Notes: generated by a model not told the origin, from the letters alone. A stretch of DNA of 41,959 nt from Pseudomonas palmensis (GCF_017848315.1 NZ_JAFKEC010000015.1:1-41959), one strand, 5' to 3'. Positions 18,058-26,614 are shown, counted from the stretch's first letter. A program made the numbers and translations.

Positions 18058-18879
18058 ATGCCTGCTAAAATTGAGTCCAAGCTATATGCCTGGGATGCCC
18101 CGACGATCGACTGTTCGATTCCACATCCCGATTACCCCCAAGACCCGTCAAGAAGGTATTTCCTGATAAGGGGGATCTACAACTGCGGCAGCAATACGGA
18201 TTTTTTGTCAGTCAGGACGCTCATATCAGCCGGTATGTACGCCGGTGACAGGGTCAGGGTAAGAATTGTCGAACCTTCCGGTATCATCTTCGATTTGCCC
18301 GTGCAGGTCATCAAAAACCCGCCGCAAGCGCTGTACTCTTCTTGTCCAAAAGCGCTGATGTACAGCAGTTCCGGTCAAACGGCACAGGTAAATTTCGCGC
18401 TGAGCAGGAATGGCGGAGCATGGGTGGTTTCGCAGAGTCGTTACTATACGGTGGAAGTCCAAAGTTTAGGTCCATTGGACCCGCCAAAACTTGCGCGCGG
18501 TTCTCGCGTGGCCACGGTTACCTATACCAAATGGCACCCCTCACACAAGGTTCGTCTAAGAGGTTTCACCATGACAGGGCATGAGGACCTGGGGTGGAAA
18601 TCCATGGAGGGTGGTTCTGCCGAGTTTCCAATTCCACTGAGCTGGTTTCAGCAGAACAGAGGCCAGCCAGTGTGGCTCAATTATGCGCTTGAAGCGGTTA
18701 CGGGCTCGGACTACCAATTTTCCAGGCTGCTTTATATCCCGAGCCTGGAGGTGCCCCCGGCATCTGAGGCGGCGCCTGAGGTCCCTGCGAAAGTGCCGGT
18801 GAAAAAACCTGCGAAGGCGTCAGAAGCACCTGCGAAAGTGCCTGGCAAACCTGCGAAACGCCCGCCAAGCAAGGCGTGA
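18058..18879 (+). CDS. Hypothetical protein with Pro/Ala/Lys-rich tail, likely horizontally acquired
   Basis: A 273-residue protein I do not recognise. There is no signal peptide or membrane helix. Residues 1-230 or so look like a beta-rich globular domain (YFLIRGIYNCGSNTDFLSVRT, RVRVRIVEPSGIIFDLPVQV, HKVRLRGFTMTG). The last 40 residues are a repeated Pro/Ala/Lys/Glu linker (EVPAKVPVKKPAKASEAPAKVPGKPAKRPPSKA region), as in proteins tethered to a partner or to nucleic acid/cell wall. Codon use includes AGA, AGG and ATA, which its neighbours avoid, and the GC is clearly lower, pointing to transfer. The lipoprotein gene begins 45 bp downstream on the same strand, so a functional pair is likely. 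ATG at 18058 has AAGGA 9 bases before it. Confidence 0.7.
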   Translation: MPAKIESKLYAWDAPTIDCSIPHPDYPQDPSRRYFLIRGIYNCGSNTDFLSVRTLISAGMYAGDRVRVRIVEPSGIIFDLPVQVIKNPPQALYSSCPKALMYSSSGQTAQVNFALSRNGGAWVVSQSRYYTVEVQSLGPLDPPKLARGSRVATVTYTKWHPSHKVRLRGFTMTGHEDLGWKSMEGGSAEFPIPLSWFQQNRGQPVWLNYALEAVTGSDYQFSRLLYIPSLEVPPASEAAPEVPAKVPVKKPAKASEAPAKVPGKPAKRPPSKA

Positions 18880-18924
18880 CCCGCAAGCAAGGGTTCAAAG
18901 CCGGCGCGAGCGCAGGGAGGCACC

Positions 18925-19863
18925 ATGTTGAACACGTTCACACTGTTGCTGTTGATCAGCCTGATGACAGCCTGCGCCAACCGGGCGCCGGTGCAGCCTG
19001 CCAGTGACGAGTTTGCGCAGGCAAGCTCGGTGCCGCCAACGGTCCAGGCCGCTGCGTTGCAGTCCCGTGCAGGTACGGCGGCTGTTTCCGGAGCCACGGT
19101 TGCACGCCACCTGCAGGAACGTTACCGCGACACCCGGCAGAACTGTAACGCCTCCAGCGCGCCGGCCTTTCTGTGCAGCGGCATCCTCATGCGCGCTACG
19201 CAGAACAGCCCGGCGTTTCATTCGTGGAACCCGAACCCCACCGCCTCGGGCGTGTCGTTCTCCTACCTGCGCGCCGACTCTGCGTTCAGTCGGTTGGCCT
19301 ATGGGTACACTAACGGCTTCATCTTCGTGCCTATCTTGTACGCCAACAATCAATACAAGCCCCGTGTGTTGTGCTCGTTTCCTGTGGACGCCGATTCCAA
19401 CAGGCGAGAATCGCAGGGGTGCGGGCAGAATGTCGGTTACCCCACGGTGAGTCGCGAGTGCAGGGCGCAGGGCATCGGTACAGCCGAACAATGGCTGGCG
19501 CATTACAACGCCAACCGGATCAATGCACGCCAGTGCGGCTTCAATGTTCGCGATGAACTCAACAAAGAAGGCGCCATCGCGTTCTATCAGAGCCTGCGTG
19601 CCAGAAACCTGCCCGGCGCCAACCTTGGTGGCATCCAGAACGAAGTGCGCATGGCCCTGTGGCCGCAGAACATCGGTCGGCAATTGCCGATGGAAGCCTT
19701 CTTCTATATTGGCGGGAGCGCGAGCGGAAGGGCGGGTGCGCAGGCGGATCAGCGGGACTTCTTCAGCCAGACGGGCATCCTGGTGCCGATCATCGCGGTG
19801 ACCTTGCCCTCTGGCGCCACCCCCGCACGCTTCCAGTTCATCACGGCCGATCAGACCCGTTGA
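18925..19863 (+). CDS. Lipoprotein, possibly halovibrin (HvnA)-like
   Basis: A 312-residue protein. The start MLNTFTLLLLISLMTACANR ends in a lipobox (MTAC, Cys17), so it should be a lipid-anchored envelope protein. The mature part has six further cysteines and conserved-looking blocks RYRDTRQNCNASSAPAFLCSGILMRAT, FHSWNPNPTASGVSFSYLRADS, YPTVSRECRAQGIGTAEQWLAHYNANR and FFSQTGILVPIIAVTLP. These resemble what I remember of the halovibrin HvnA/HvnB family. In Vibrio fischeri those are secreted enzymes described as NAD-glycohydrolases or ADP-ribosyltransferases. That assignment is from memory and unverified; no catalytic residues were mapped. GGGAGG (18915-18920) precedes the ATG. Together with the upstream gene it forms a short accessory insert. 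Confidence 0.6.
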   Translation: MLNTFTLLLLISLMTACANRAPVQPASDEFAQASSVPPTVQAAALQSRAGTAAVSGATVARHLQERYRDTRQNCNASSAPAFLCSGILMRATQNSPAFHSWNPNPTASGVSFSYLRADSAFSRLAYGYTNGFIFVPILYANNQYKPRVLCSFPVDADSNRRESQGCGQNVGYPTVSRECRAQGIGTAEQWLAHYNANRINARQCGFNVRDELNKEGAIAFYQSLRARNLPGANLGGIQNEVRMALWPQNIGRQLPMEAFFYIGGSASGRAGAQADQRDFFSQTGILVPIIAVTLPSGATPARFQFITADQTR

Positions 19864-19956
19864 GCCTGCTGGCACCTTGAGTGCAGGCCTTTCAAAAGCG
19901 GTTGCCGGCCCGTTGGTCAACCGCTAAGGTCGCCGCCTGCATATCAGGGGGCATAC

Positions 19957-20835
19957 ATGGGCTACTTATTGATCGTCGCGCTGATCCAGGCGTTTTCCTT
20001 CAGCCTGATCGGCGAATACCTGGCCGGGCATGTCGACAGCTACTTCGCGGTGCTGGCGCGGGTACTGCTGGCCGGCCTGGTGTTTTTGCCGTTGACCCGC
20101 TGGCGCAAGGTCGAGCCGCGCTTCATGCGGGCCATGCTGCTGATCGGCGCGTTGCAGTTCGGCATCACCTATGTGTGCCTGTATTTGAGCTTTCGTGTGC
20201 TGAGCGTGCCCGAAGTGCTGCTGTTCACCATTCTTACACCCTTGCACGTGACCCTGATCGAGGATGCCCTGAACCGGCGCTTCAACCCGTGGGCACTGGT
20301 GGCCGCACTGGTGGCGGTGGGGGGCGCAGCGGTGATTCGCTTCGACCGTATCAGCCCGGACTTCTTCATGGGCTTTGTGCTGCTGCAACTGGCCAACTTC
20401 ACCTATGCCGCCGGTCAGGTGCTGTACAAGCACCTGGTTGCCCGTTACCCCAGTGACCTGCCGCACTACCGACGCTTCGGCTACTTCTACCTGGGCGCCC
20501 TGCTGGTGGTGCTGCCGGCCTTCCTGCTGTTCGGCAACGCGCAGCATCTGCCCAGCACCGACGTGCAGTGGCTGGTGCTGCTGTTTCTGGGATTGTGCCC
20601 GACGGCGCTGGGGCTGTACTGGTGGAACAAGGGCGCCTGCCTGGTTTCAGGCGGCACCCTGGCGGTGATGAACAACCTGCATGTGCCGGTCGGGCTGTTG
20701 CTCAACCTGCTGATCTGGAACCAGCACGAGCCGCTGGGCCGGCTGTTCATCGGTGGTGCGGTGATACTGGCCTCGCTATGGCTCAGCCGACTCGGTGCTC
20801 AACGCCCGTTGCTCGCGAATGGCACCGGCCGGTAG
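19957..20835 (+). CDS. DMT-superfamily (EamA) transporter
   Basis: A 292-residue membrane protein with about ten hydrophobic helices arranged as two EamA repeats (for example YLLIVALIQAFSFSLIGEYL, AMLLIGALQFGITYVCLYLSF, LVVLPAFLLF). Such proteins export or import small metabolites, often amino acids or amines; the substrate is not predictable. A GGGGG run at 19949-19953 lies before the ATG. Its last 60 bases overlap the 3' end of the oppositely oriented MscS gene, so both proteins' C-termini are encoded by the same DNA. Confidence 0.87.
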   Translation: MGYLLIVALIQAFSFSLIGEYLAGHVDSYFAVLARVLLAGLVFLPLTRWRKVEPRFMRAMLLIGALQFGITYVCLYLSFRVLSVPEVLLFTILTPLHVTLIEDALNRRFNPWALVAALVAVGGAAVIRFDRISPDFFMGFVLLQLANFTYAAGQVLYKHLVARYPSDLPHYRRFGYFYLGALLVVLPAFLLFGNAQHLPSTDVQWLVLLFLGLCPTALGLYWWNKGACLVSGGTLAVMNNLHVPVGLLLNLLIWNQHEPLGRLFIGGAVILASLWLSRLGAQRPLLANGTGR

Positions 20836-22077
20836 CAGCCCGGCGCGCAGGTCGCTGCCGCTGGGTTGCTGGTACAGGCCCAGACCGAACTCGGGCATCA
20901 CGGCCAGCAGGTAGTCGAAGATATCGCCCTGGATACGTTCATAATCGGCCCAGGCGGTAGTGCGGGTGAAGCAGTAGATTTCCAGGGGCACGCCCTGGGC
21001 GGTGGTCTGCATCTGACGCACCATGCAGGTCATGTTCGGCTGGATGTCCGGGTGGCTTTTCAGGTACGCCAGGGCATAGGCGCGGAAGGTGCCGATGTTG
21101 GTCATGCGCCGGCGGTTGGCCGACAGTGCTGCCACAGGGCCCTGGGCTTCGTTCCAGGCCTGCAGTTCGCTGCGCTTGCGGGCCATGTAGTCGGTGAGCA
21201 GGCGCACCTTGCTCAGGCGTTGTTCTTCTTCATCGGTCAGAAAGCGCACGCCGCCAGCATCGATGAACAGGCTGCGCTTGATGCGCCGACCGCCGGCCTG
21301 CTGCATGCCACGCCAGTTCTTGAACGATTCGGACATCAAGCGCCAGGTGGGGATCGAGACAATGGTCTTGTCGAAGTTCTGCACCTTGACCGTGTGCAGG
21401 GTGATGTCCACCACGTCGCCGTCGGCGCCCACCTGGGGCATCTCGATCCAGTCGCCGACGCGCAGCATGTCGTTGCTGGTCAGTTGCACGCTGGCCACGA
21501 ACGACAGCAGGGTGTCCTTGTACACCAGCAGGATCACCGCCGACATCGCACCCAAGCCCGACAGCAGCAACAACGGCGAGCGGTCGATCAGGGTGGCGAC
21601 GATGATGATCGCGCCGAACACGAACAGCACCATCTTGGCCAGTTGCACATAGCCCTTGATCGAACGGGTACGCGCATGTTCGGTGCGGGCATAGATATCG
21701 AGCAGGGCATCGAGCAGTGCACTGATGGCCAGCACCAGGAACAGGATGGTGAACGCCAGCGCCACGTTGCCCAGAAAATGCTGGCTGGTGGCGCTGAGCT
21801 CCGGCACCAGCTTGAGGCCGAACTGCACCACCAGCGAGGGCACCATCTGCGCCAGGCGCTGGAATACCTTGTTGTGCAGCAGGTCGTTGAGCCAGTGCAG
21901 GGCCGGCTGGCGGCTCAGCAGCCGGACGGCGTGCAGGATCATGAAGCGTGCCACACGCCCCAGTACCAGGGCGGCCAGCAGCAGTACCGCCAGGCCCAGG
22001 CCGGCGTGCAGCAGCGGGTGCTGATCGAGGGTGCCCCACAGATCCAGGGCGTTTTGCCAGAACAATTGAATATCCAT
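20776..22077 (-). CDS. Mechanosensitive ion channel, MscS family (YbdG-like)
   Basis: A 433-residue protein with five or so N-terminal hydrophobic segments. The pore-lining helix region (LLLLSGLGAMSAVILLVYKDTLLSFVASVQL, about 170-200) and the MscS beta domain (SNDMLRVGDWIEMPQVGADGDVVDITLHTVKVQNFDKTIVSIPT) follow, then a long cytoplasmic alpha/beta domain. Length and the MPQVGADGDV insertion are typical of YbdG-type miniconductance channels, which ease turgor on osmotic downshift. Start ATG at 22077. Its 3' end overlaps the convergent DMT transporter by 60 bp. The gene diverges from the DEAD-box helicase gene. Confidence 0.9.
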   Translation of the reverse strand: MDIQLFWQNALDLWGTLDQHPLLHAGLGLAVLLLAALVLGRVARFMILHAVRLLSRQPALHWLNDLLHNKVFQRLAQMVPSLVVQFGLKLVPELSATSQHFLGNVALAFTILFLVLAISALLDALLDIYARTEHARTRSIKGYVQLAKMVLFVFGAIIIVATLIDRSPLLLLSGLGAMSAVILLVYKDTLLSFVASVQLTSNDMLRVGDWIEMPQVGADGDVVDITLHTVKVQNFDKTIVSIPTWRLMSESFKNWRGMQQAGGRRIKRSLFIDAGGVRFLTDEEEQRLSKVRLLTDYMARKRSELQAWNEAQGPVAALSANRRRMTNIGTFRAYALAYLKSHPDIQPNMTCMVRQMQTTAQGVPLEIYCFTRTTAWADYERIQGDIFDYLLAVMPEFGLGLYQQPSGSDLRAGLLPAGAIREQRALSTESAEP

Positions 22078-22147
22078 GCCTTAGTAAAGGTGTCCGCAAA
22101 AAGAGTGGAAGTGCAATTAGAACGCGGAAAGTCGTGACAATGCCAAA

Positions 22148-22198
22148 AGAAATTCGGCGTGAGCGCCGGAAAACGTTACCCTATATGGCTGAATTTCT
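22148..22198 (+). promoter_or_regulatory. Nested inverted repeats upstream of the DEAD-box helicase gene
   Basis: An outer pair, AGAAATTCGGC (22148-22158) and GCTGAATTTCT (22188-22198), matches at 10 of 11 positions. It encloses an inner hairpin, CGGCG-TGAG-CGCCG (22155-22168). The two structures share bases 22155-22158 and so are mutually exclusive, which is the pattern of a switchable leader. It ends 21 bp before the GTG start. Whether it is transcribed is unknown. Confidence 0.4.
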
Positions 22199-22219
22199 GC
22201 ACTTGCCCGAGGTACACCC

Positions 22220-23548
22220 GTGTTTTCCCAATTCGCCCTGCACGAACGCCTGCTCAAAGCCGTGGCCGCACTGAACTTTGTCGAGCCCACGCCTGTGCAG
22301 GCGGCGGCCATCCCCCTGGCGCTGCAAGGGCGTGACCTGCGGGTGACGGCGAAAACCGGTAGCGGCAAGACGGCCGCCTTCATGCTGCCAGTGCTCAACC
22401 GCCTGGTGGACCTGAAGCAGAGCCGTGTCGAGATCCGTGCCCTGGTGCTGCTGCCGACCCGCGAGCTGGCCCAGCAGACCCTCAAGGAAATCGAGCGTTT
22501 CGCCCAGTTCACCTACATCAAGGCCGGCATGATCACCGGTGGTGAAGACTTCAAGGAACAGGCCGCCATGCTGCGCAAGGTGCCGGACATCCTGGTCGGC
22601 ACCCCGGGGCGCATGCTCGAGCACCTCAATGCCGGCAACCTGCACCTTGAACATGTGCAGGCTGTAGTGCTGGACGAAGCCGACCGCATGCTCGACATGG
22701 GCTTTTCCGAAGACGTCGAGCGTCTGTGCAACGAGTGCGCGAACCGCGAGCAGACCCTGCTGTTCTCGGCTACCACTGGCGGTGCCGGCCTGCGCGACAT
22801 GATCGGCAAGGTACTCAAAGACCCCGAGCACCTGATGCTCAACACCGTCAGCCAGCTCAACGACGGCACCCGCCAGCAGATCATCACCGCCGACCACAAC
22901 CAGCACAAAGAACAGATCGTGCAGTGGCTGCTGGCCAACGAGACCTACCAGAAGGCAATCATCTTCACCAATACCCGGGTGATGGCCGACCGTATCTACG
23001 GTCACCTGGTGGCCAAGGACATCAAGGCATTCGTGCTGCACGGCGACAAGGACCAGAAGGACCGCAAGCTGGCCATCGAGCGCCTCAAGCAGGGCGGCGC
23101 CAAGGTGCTGGTGGCGACCGACGTCGCGGCCCGTGGCCTGGACGTGGACGGCCTGGACCTGGTGATCAACTTCGACATGCCGCGCAGCGGCGACGAATAT
23201 GTACACCGTATCGGTCGTACCGGGCGCGCCGGCAACGAAGGCCTGGCAGTGTCGCTGATCTGCCATGGTGACTGGAACCTGATGTCGAGCATCGAGCGCT
23301 ACCTAAAGCAGAGCTTCGAGCGCCGCACCATCAAGGAAGTCAAAGGCACCTATACCGGGCCGAAGAAGGTCAAGGCGTCGGGCAAGGCCGCCGGGGTCAA
23401 GAAGAAAAAGACCGACAAGAAGACCGACAAGAAGGTGGTGGCCAAACGCAAGCCGACCGCCAAGCCCAAGCCCAATGCTCCCTCCCTGGTGAGCCAGGAC
23501 GGCATGGCACCGCTGAAGAAGCGCAAGCCGGCACCGGCTGCCGAGTAA
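22220..23548 (+). CDS. DEAD-box ATP-dependent RNA helicase (SrmB/RhlE-like)
   Basis: A 442-residue helicase. It has the Q-motif region FVEPTPVQ, Walker A AKTGSGKT (44-51), PTRELAQQ, TPGRMLEH, DEAD (152-155), SATT, and motif VI HRIGRTGRAG. The last 75 residues are lysine-rich (KKKKTDKKTDKK, KRKPTAKPKP), an RNA-binding tail. Such proteins remodel structured RNA in ribosome assembly or mRNA decay, often at low temperature. The start is GTG at 22220 with GAGG at 22209-22212. The leader contains mutually exclusive hairpins, so autoregulation is plausible. The exact orthologue (srmB, rhlE or dbpA type) is uncertain; the short basic tail and N-terminus favour an SrmB-like protein. Confidence 0.93.
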   Translation: MFSQFALHERLLKAVAALNFVEPTPVQAAAIPLALQGRDLRVTAKTGSGKTAAFMLPVLNRLVDLKQSRVEIRALVLLPTRELAQQTLKEIERFAQFTYIKAGMITGGEDFKEQAAMLRKVPDILVGTPGRMLEHLNAGNLHLEHVQAVVLDEADRMLDMGFSEDVERLCNECANREQTLLFSATTGGAGLRDMIGKVLKDPEHLMLNTVSQLNDGTRQQIITADHNQHKEQIVQWLLANETYQKAIIFTNTRVMADRIYGHLVAKDIKAFVLHGDKDQKDRKLAIERLKQGGAKVLVATDVAARGLDVDGLDLVINFDMPRSGDEYVHRIGRTGRAGNEGLAVSLICHGDWNLMSSIERYLKQSFERRTIKEVKGTYTGPKKVKASGKAAGVKKKKTDKKTDKKVVAKRKPTAKPKPNAPSLVSQDGMAPLKKRKPAPAAE

Positions 23549-23565
23549 GGTTGCAGGGCCTATTC

Positions 23566-23592
23566 GCCGGCAAGGCCGGCTCCTACAGGAGC
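23566..23592. repeat. REP-like element after the DEAD-box helicase
   Basis: GCCGG/CCGGC hairpin (23566-23580) followed by the palindrome GCTCCT-AC-AGGAGC (23579-23592). This is the GCCGGCAAGGCCGGCTCCTACAGG variant of the P. putida REP family. It lies between convergent genes (ends 23548 and 23623) and may terminate both. Confidence 0.75.
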
Positions 23593-23622
23593 TGTCTTGC
23601 CAGCGAACGCGTCATCCTCGAT

Positions 23623-23892
23623 TCAGACCTTCTTCTCTGCCGCCTTCAGTTCCTGCATGCGCTTGTCGATCAGCTGGCATTTGTCCGGCAGGTCCTTGCT
23701 CTCGGTTCCCAGCTTCATCCCCTGCAATTCTTCATTGATCTCCTTGGCCTTCTGCGGGTTCTGCTCCGTCAGTTTGCTGACCTCCTTGGCCAGCTCCTCG
23801 CGTTTCTGCGTGGCCTCTTCCAGCGTGCAGGCCCAGGTGGGCACGGCAAATAGAAGGGCAGCGGCAGCGGTGATGCTCATCAGCGTTTTCAT
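23623..23892 (-). CDS. Small secreted coiled-coil protein of unknown function
   Basis: An 89-residue protein starting MKTLMSITAAAALLFAVPTWA, a Sec signal peptide. The mature part of about 68 residues begins with a cysteine (ACTLEEATQKREELAKEVSKL) and is almost wholly alpha-helical and charged, with heptad-like spacing, then a second Cys (DKCQLIDKRMQEL). The two cysteines could bridge a helical hairpin. ATG at 23892 is chosen because GAGG lies at 23899-23902 and the signal peptide starts there; the frame is open 32 codons further upstream without signal character. The family is not recognised. Confidence 0.75.
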   Translation of the reverse strand: MKTLMSITAAAALLFAVPTWACTLEEATQKREELAKEVSKLTEQNPQKAKEINEELQGMKLGTESKDLPDKCQLIDKRMQELKAAEKKV

Positions 23893-24020
23893 GGTCGGAC
23901 CTCGTGTTCCATTACGGGCGAAGGTGTTCGGTGGAGGGCTGTGCCGGCCGGAAAGTTCAGTCGAACCGCTGCCGCGCGCGCCTGTCACACCCTTACATCC
24001 CCTTGCTGGAGGTTGGACCG

Positions 24021-24416
24021 ATGAGCACTACCTATGACTGGGACCTGATGGAGCGCCTGCTGCACGAAGTGCAGAACGGCGCCGGCCACAGCTTTACCCC
24101 GCGCCCGTATGCCGAGCAGCATGCTGCCGGCCTGGCTGCCAAAGGCGATGCAGTGCCGGAGCTTGATCATCTGAAGACCAAGGCCTGCGAATACGAGAAG
24201 CTGCTGTTCGAGCGCGGCTTTATCGAGACGCGCCCTGAAGAGGAAGGGGGCAATGGCGAGAACTTCGTCCTTACCCAACGAGGCTCGCGCCTGCTCAGCC
24301 TTATCGACAGCGCAATCCCGGGCAATGATCATCCGCGCCAGGTGTTGAACGAGCAGGCTGATGCACTGGATGAGGCGACCTTCGACGAAGTGGCGTCAAA
24401 GGCACAAATCGCCTGA
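24021..24416 (+). CDS. Conserved hypothetical protein, possibly winged-helix (DUF2513-like)
   Basis: A 131-residue soluble protein. The N-terminus TTYDWDLMERLLHEVQNG and the central CEYEKLLFERGFIETRPEEEGGNGENFVLTQRGSRLLSLID look like a winged-helix module of the DUF2513 type (DWDLI...L, then a GF(I/L) strand and LT..G..L). The family is common in Pseudomonas and sometimes called a transcriptional regulator, without proof of DNA binding. The acidic C-terminus (EQADALDEATFDEVASKAQIA) is conserved as far as I remember. GGAGG at 24008-24012 supports ATG at 24021. It is divergent from the small coiled-coil gene. Confidence 0.72.
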   Translation: MSTTYDWDLMERLLHEVQNGAGHSFTPRPYAEQHAAGLAAKGDAVPELDHLKTKACEYEKLLFERGFIETRPEEEGGNGENFVLTQRGSRLLSLIDSAIPGNDHPRQVLNEQADALDEATFDEVASKAQIA

Positions 24417-24514
24417 TCGGGCTGGTAATCGCTGGCAGCAGGCCCTGATAATCGGCGCTGGATCCACTATTGCCGAGAGCCTGCCATGCCGTGCCGCGAT
24501 AATGGGGGTCGCCC

Positions 24515-25444
24515 TTGAGCGCCCTTCGTAAGAATACCGACACCTTCGCTCTGCAGGTCATGCTGGGCCTGTGCCTGATCTGGGGCATCCAGCAGGTCAT
24601 GATCAAGTGGGCCGCGCCGGACATTGCACCGGTGATGCAGGCCGCCGCGCGCTCGGGCATCTCGGCACTGATGGTCGCGTTGCTGATGTGCTGGCGGGGT
24701 GGCTGGGAACAGCTGGGCACCACCTGGAAGGGCGGTCTGCTGGCCGGTTCGCTGTTCGGCCTGGAGTTTCTGCTGATAGCCGAAGGGCTGCAACTGACGT
24801 CCGCGGCGCACATGTCGGTGTTCCTCTACACCGCGCCGGTGTTCACTGCGTTGGGGCTGCACTTCATGCTGCCCAGCGAGCGCCTGCGCCCGCTGCAGTG
24901 GCTCGGCATCCTGCTGGCGTTCGCCGGCATTGCCGTGGCCTTTGCCGGCGGACTGTCGCTGGACAACCTCGATGGGCGCATGCTGCTGGGCGATGCGATG
25001 GGCGTGATGGCCGGCATGGCCTGGGGCGCGACCACCGTCGTGGTGCGGGCTTCGCGCCTGTCGGAGGCACCGGCTACCCTGACCCTGTTCTACCAACTGA
25101 TGGTCGGCTTCGTCGGCCTGCTGCTGATCGCGGTGCTGACCGGGCAGGTCGGCCATGTGACGCTGACCGCCACATCGATCAGCAGCGTGCTGTTCCAGGC
25201 GGTGGTGGTGTCGTTCTTCAGCTACCTGACCTGGTTCTGGCTGCTGCGTCGCTACCTGGCGTCCAACCTGGCGGTGTTCTCGTTCATCACCCCGTTGTTC
25301 GGGGTGACGTTCGGCGTGTTGCTGCTGGGCGAGCCGTTGAGCCTGAACTTCATCCTGGGCGCCGTCTGCGTGTTGCTGGGCATTACCCTGGTCAGTGCCG
25401 AGCAGTGGGTACGCAGGCGTCTGCGGCGCCTGCTCGGCCAGTAG
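24515..25444 (+). CDS. DMT-superfamily (EamA) transporter
   Basis: A 309-residue membrane protein with ten predicted helices in two EamA repeats: LQVMLGLCLIWGIQQVMIKW near the start and SFITPLFGVTFGVLLLGEPLSLNFILGAVCVLLGITLV near the end, the latter a classic EamA signature. The start is TTG at 24515 preceded by a GGGGG run at 24504-24508. The substrate is unknown; relatives export amino acids, purines or toxic compounds. It is not close in sequence to the other DMT gene at 19957. Its last 53 bases overlap the 3' end of the convergent MFS gene. Confidence 0.87.
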   Translation: MSALRKNTDTFALQVMLGLCLIWGIQQVMIKWAAPDIAPVMQAAARSGISALMVALLMCWRGGWEQLGTTWKGGLLAGSLFGLEFLLIAEGLQLTSAAHMSVFLYTAPVFTALGLHFMLPSERLRPLQWLGILLAFAGIAVAFAGGLSLDNLDGRMLLGDAMGVMAGMAWGATTVVVRASRLSEAPATLTLFYQLMVGFVGLLLIAVLTGQVGHVTLTATSISSVLFQAVVVSFFSYLTWFWLLRRYLASNLAVFSFITPLFGVTFGVLLLGEPLSLNFILGAVCVLLGITLVSAEQWVRRRLRRLLGQ

Positions 25445-26567
25445 CCGGGCGCAACAGCAGGGCCCCGGCGACGATCAGGCCGCTGGCGGCCACTACCAGC
25501 GCCGGTTGCAGGCTGGCGCTGAACTGATTGCTCAACGCCGCCAGCAGCGGGCCGTTGAGTTGGCCGAGGGCGAAGCAGGTGGTCAGCAGGCCGGCATTGC
25601 GGTGGGTGGCGTGGGGGGCCAGTTCGCGCGAGCGCTGCATCACCAACTGCATGCAGGCCAGAAACGGCGTGCCGCACAGCAGTACACCCAGCGCCAGGCC
25701 GGCGCCGCTGCCCAGCAGGCAGGCCAGTACCCCAGCGGCCTGCAGCCACAACGTTGCCATCAGCCAGCGCGCCGTGCTGCCGTGGTGCGGGCGGCGCAGG
25801 CTGACCAGCACCACACCCATGGCGGCAGCCAGGCCGAAGGCCGGCCAGAACAGGTCGGCCAGCCACTGGCCGTGAAAACGTGCGCTGGCCATCTGTGACA
25901 TGAAAGTGGCCGGAATGATGTATCCCACCCCGTACAGTGCATAGATCAGCCCCAGCCGCCCGATGCCGGGTGTCGCACCCTGCGCGGTGGCCTTGTGCGC
26001 GGGCACTGGTTGCGGGCGTGGCAGCGCGGGCTGGATCACCAGCAGCATCAGCAGCGCCACGGCGGCGTAGATCAGCCACAGCGGTGCCGAACCCAGCCCC
26101 TGCAGATTGGCGCCCAGTGCCAGCATCCCCGTGAGCAGGATACCCATGCCAGGGCCGGCGAACACCAGTGCGCCAAGACGCGGTTGCCGGCTTTGAGCGG
26201 CCAGGTGCTGAGTCATGCCGGTGAGCGTCACCACCACCCACGCACTGGCGATGCCGGTGCCCAGGCGCAGCGCCATATGCGGCCAGAACCCGTGGGCCCA
26301 GAACGAGGCCAGGGTCAGCAGCACACACAGCCACAACCCGGCCAGCAGGCGCCTGCGCACCTGGGCGGGGCGGTGCGCGAACATCGCGTCGAGGGCGCCG
26401 AGCAGGTAGCCCAGGTAATTGGCGGCAGCTACCAGCCCGGCGGCGGTCAGGCTGATCTGGCCTTCGCTGATCAGGTGCGGCAGTTGCGGGGTGAGGGCGA
26501 ATCGGCCGATGCCCATGGCCATCATCAGGGCAACGAAGCTGGCCAGCAGGCGCATTGTCGAGGACAT
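25392..26567 (-). CDS. MFS transporter, YbfB-like
   Basis: A 391-residue protein with about twelve hydrophobic helices and the family start MRLLASFVALMMAMGIGRFALTPQLPHLI. The GIGRFALTP segment is characteristic of YbfB-like major facilitator proteins. Motif-like loop RRRLLAGLWL lies after the third helix. The substrate is unknown. ATG at 26567 has AGGA about nine bases upstream. A divergent LysR regulator lies 105 bp away and is the probable controller. The 3' end overlaps the DMT transporter gene by 53 bp. Confidence 0.86.
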   Translation of the reverse strand: MSSTMRLLASFVALMMAMGIGRFALTPQLPHLISEGQISLTAAGLVAAANYLGYLLGALDAMFAHRPAQVRRRLLAGLWLCVLLTLASFWAHGFWPHMALRLGTGIASAWVVVTLTGMTQHLAAQSRQPRLGALVFAGPGMGILLTGMLALGANLQGLGSAPLWLIYAAVALLMLLVIQPALPRPQPVPAHKATAQGATPGIGRLGLIYALYGVGYIIPATFMSQMASARFHGQWLADLFWPAFGLAAAMGVVLVSLRRPHHGSTARWLMATLWLQAAGVLACLLGSGAGLALGVLLCGTPFLACMQLVMQRSRELAPHATHRNAGLLTTCFALGQLNGPLLAALSNQFSASLQPALVVAASGLIVAGALLLRPATGRAGAADACVPTARH

Positions 26568-26614
26568 GGTCCGGGTTCCTGTGCGATGAGCGTTGACCGT
26601 CAGGCTACTGCGGG

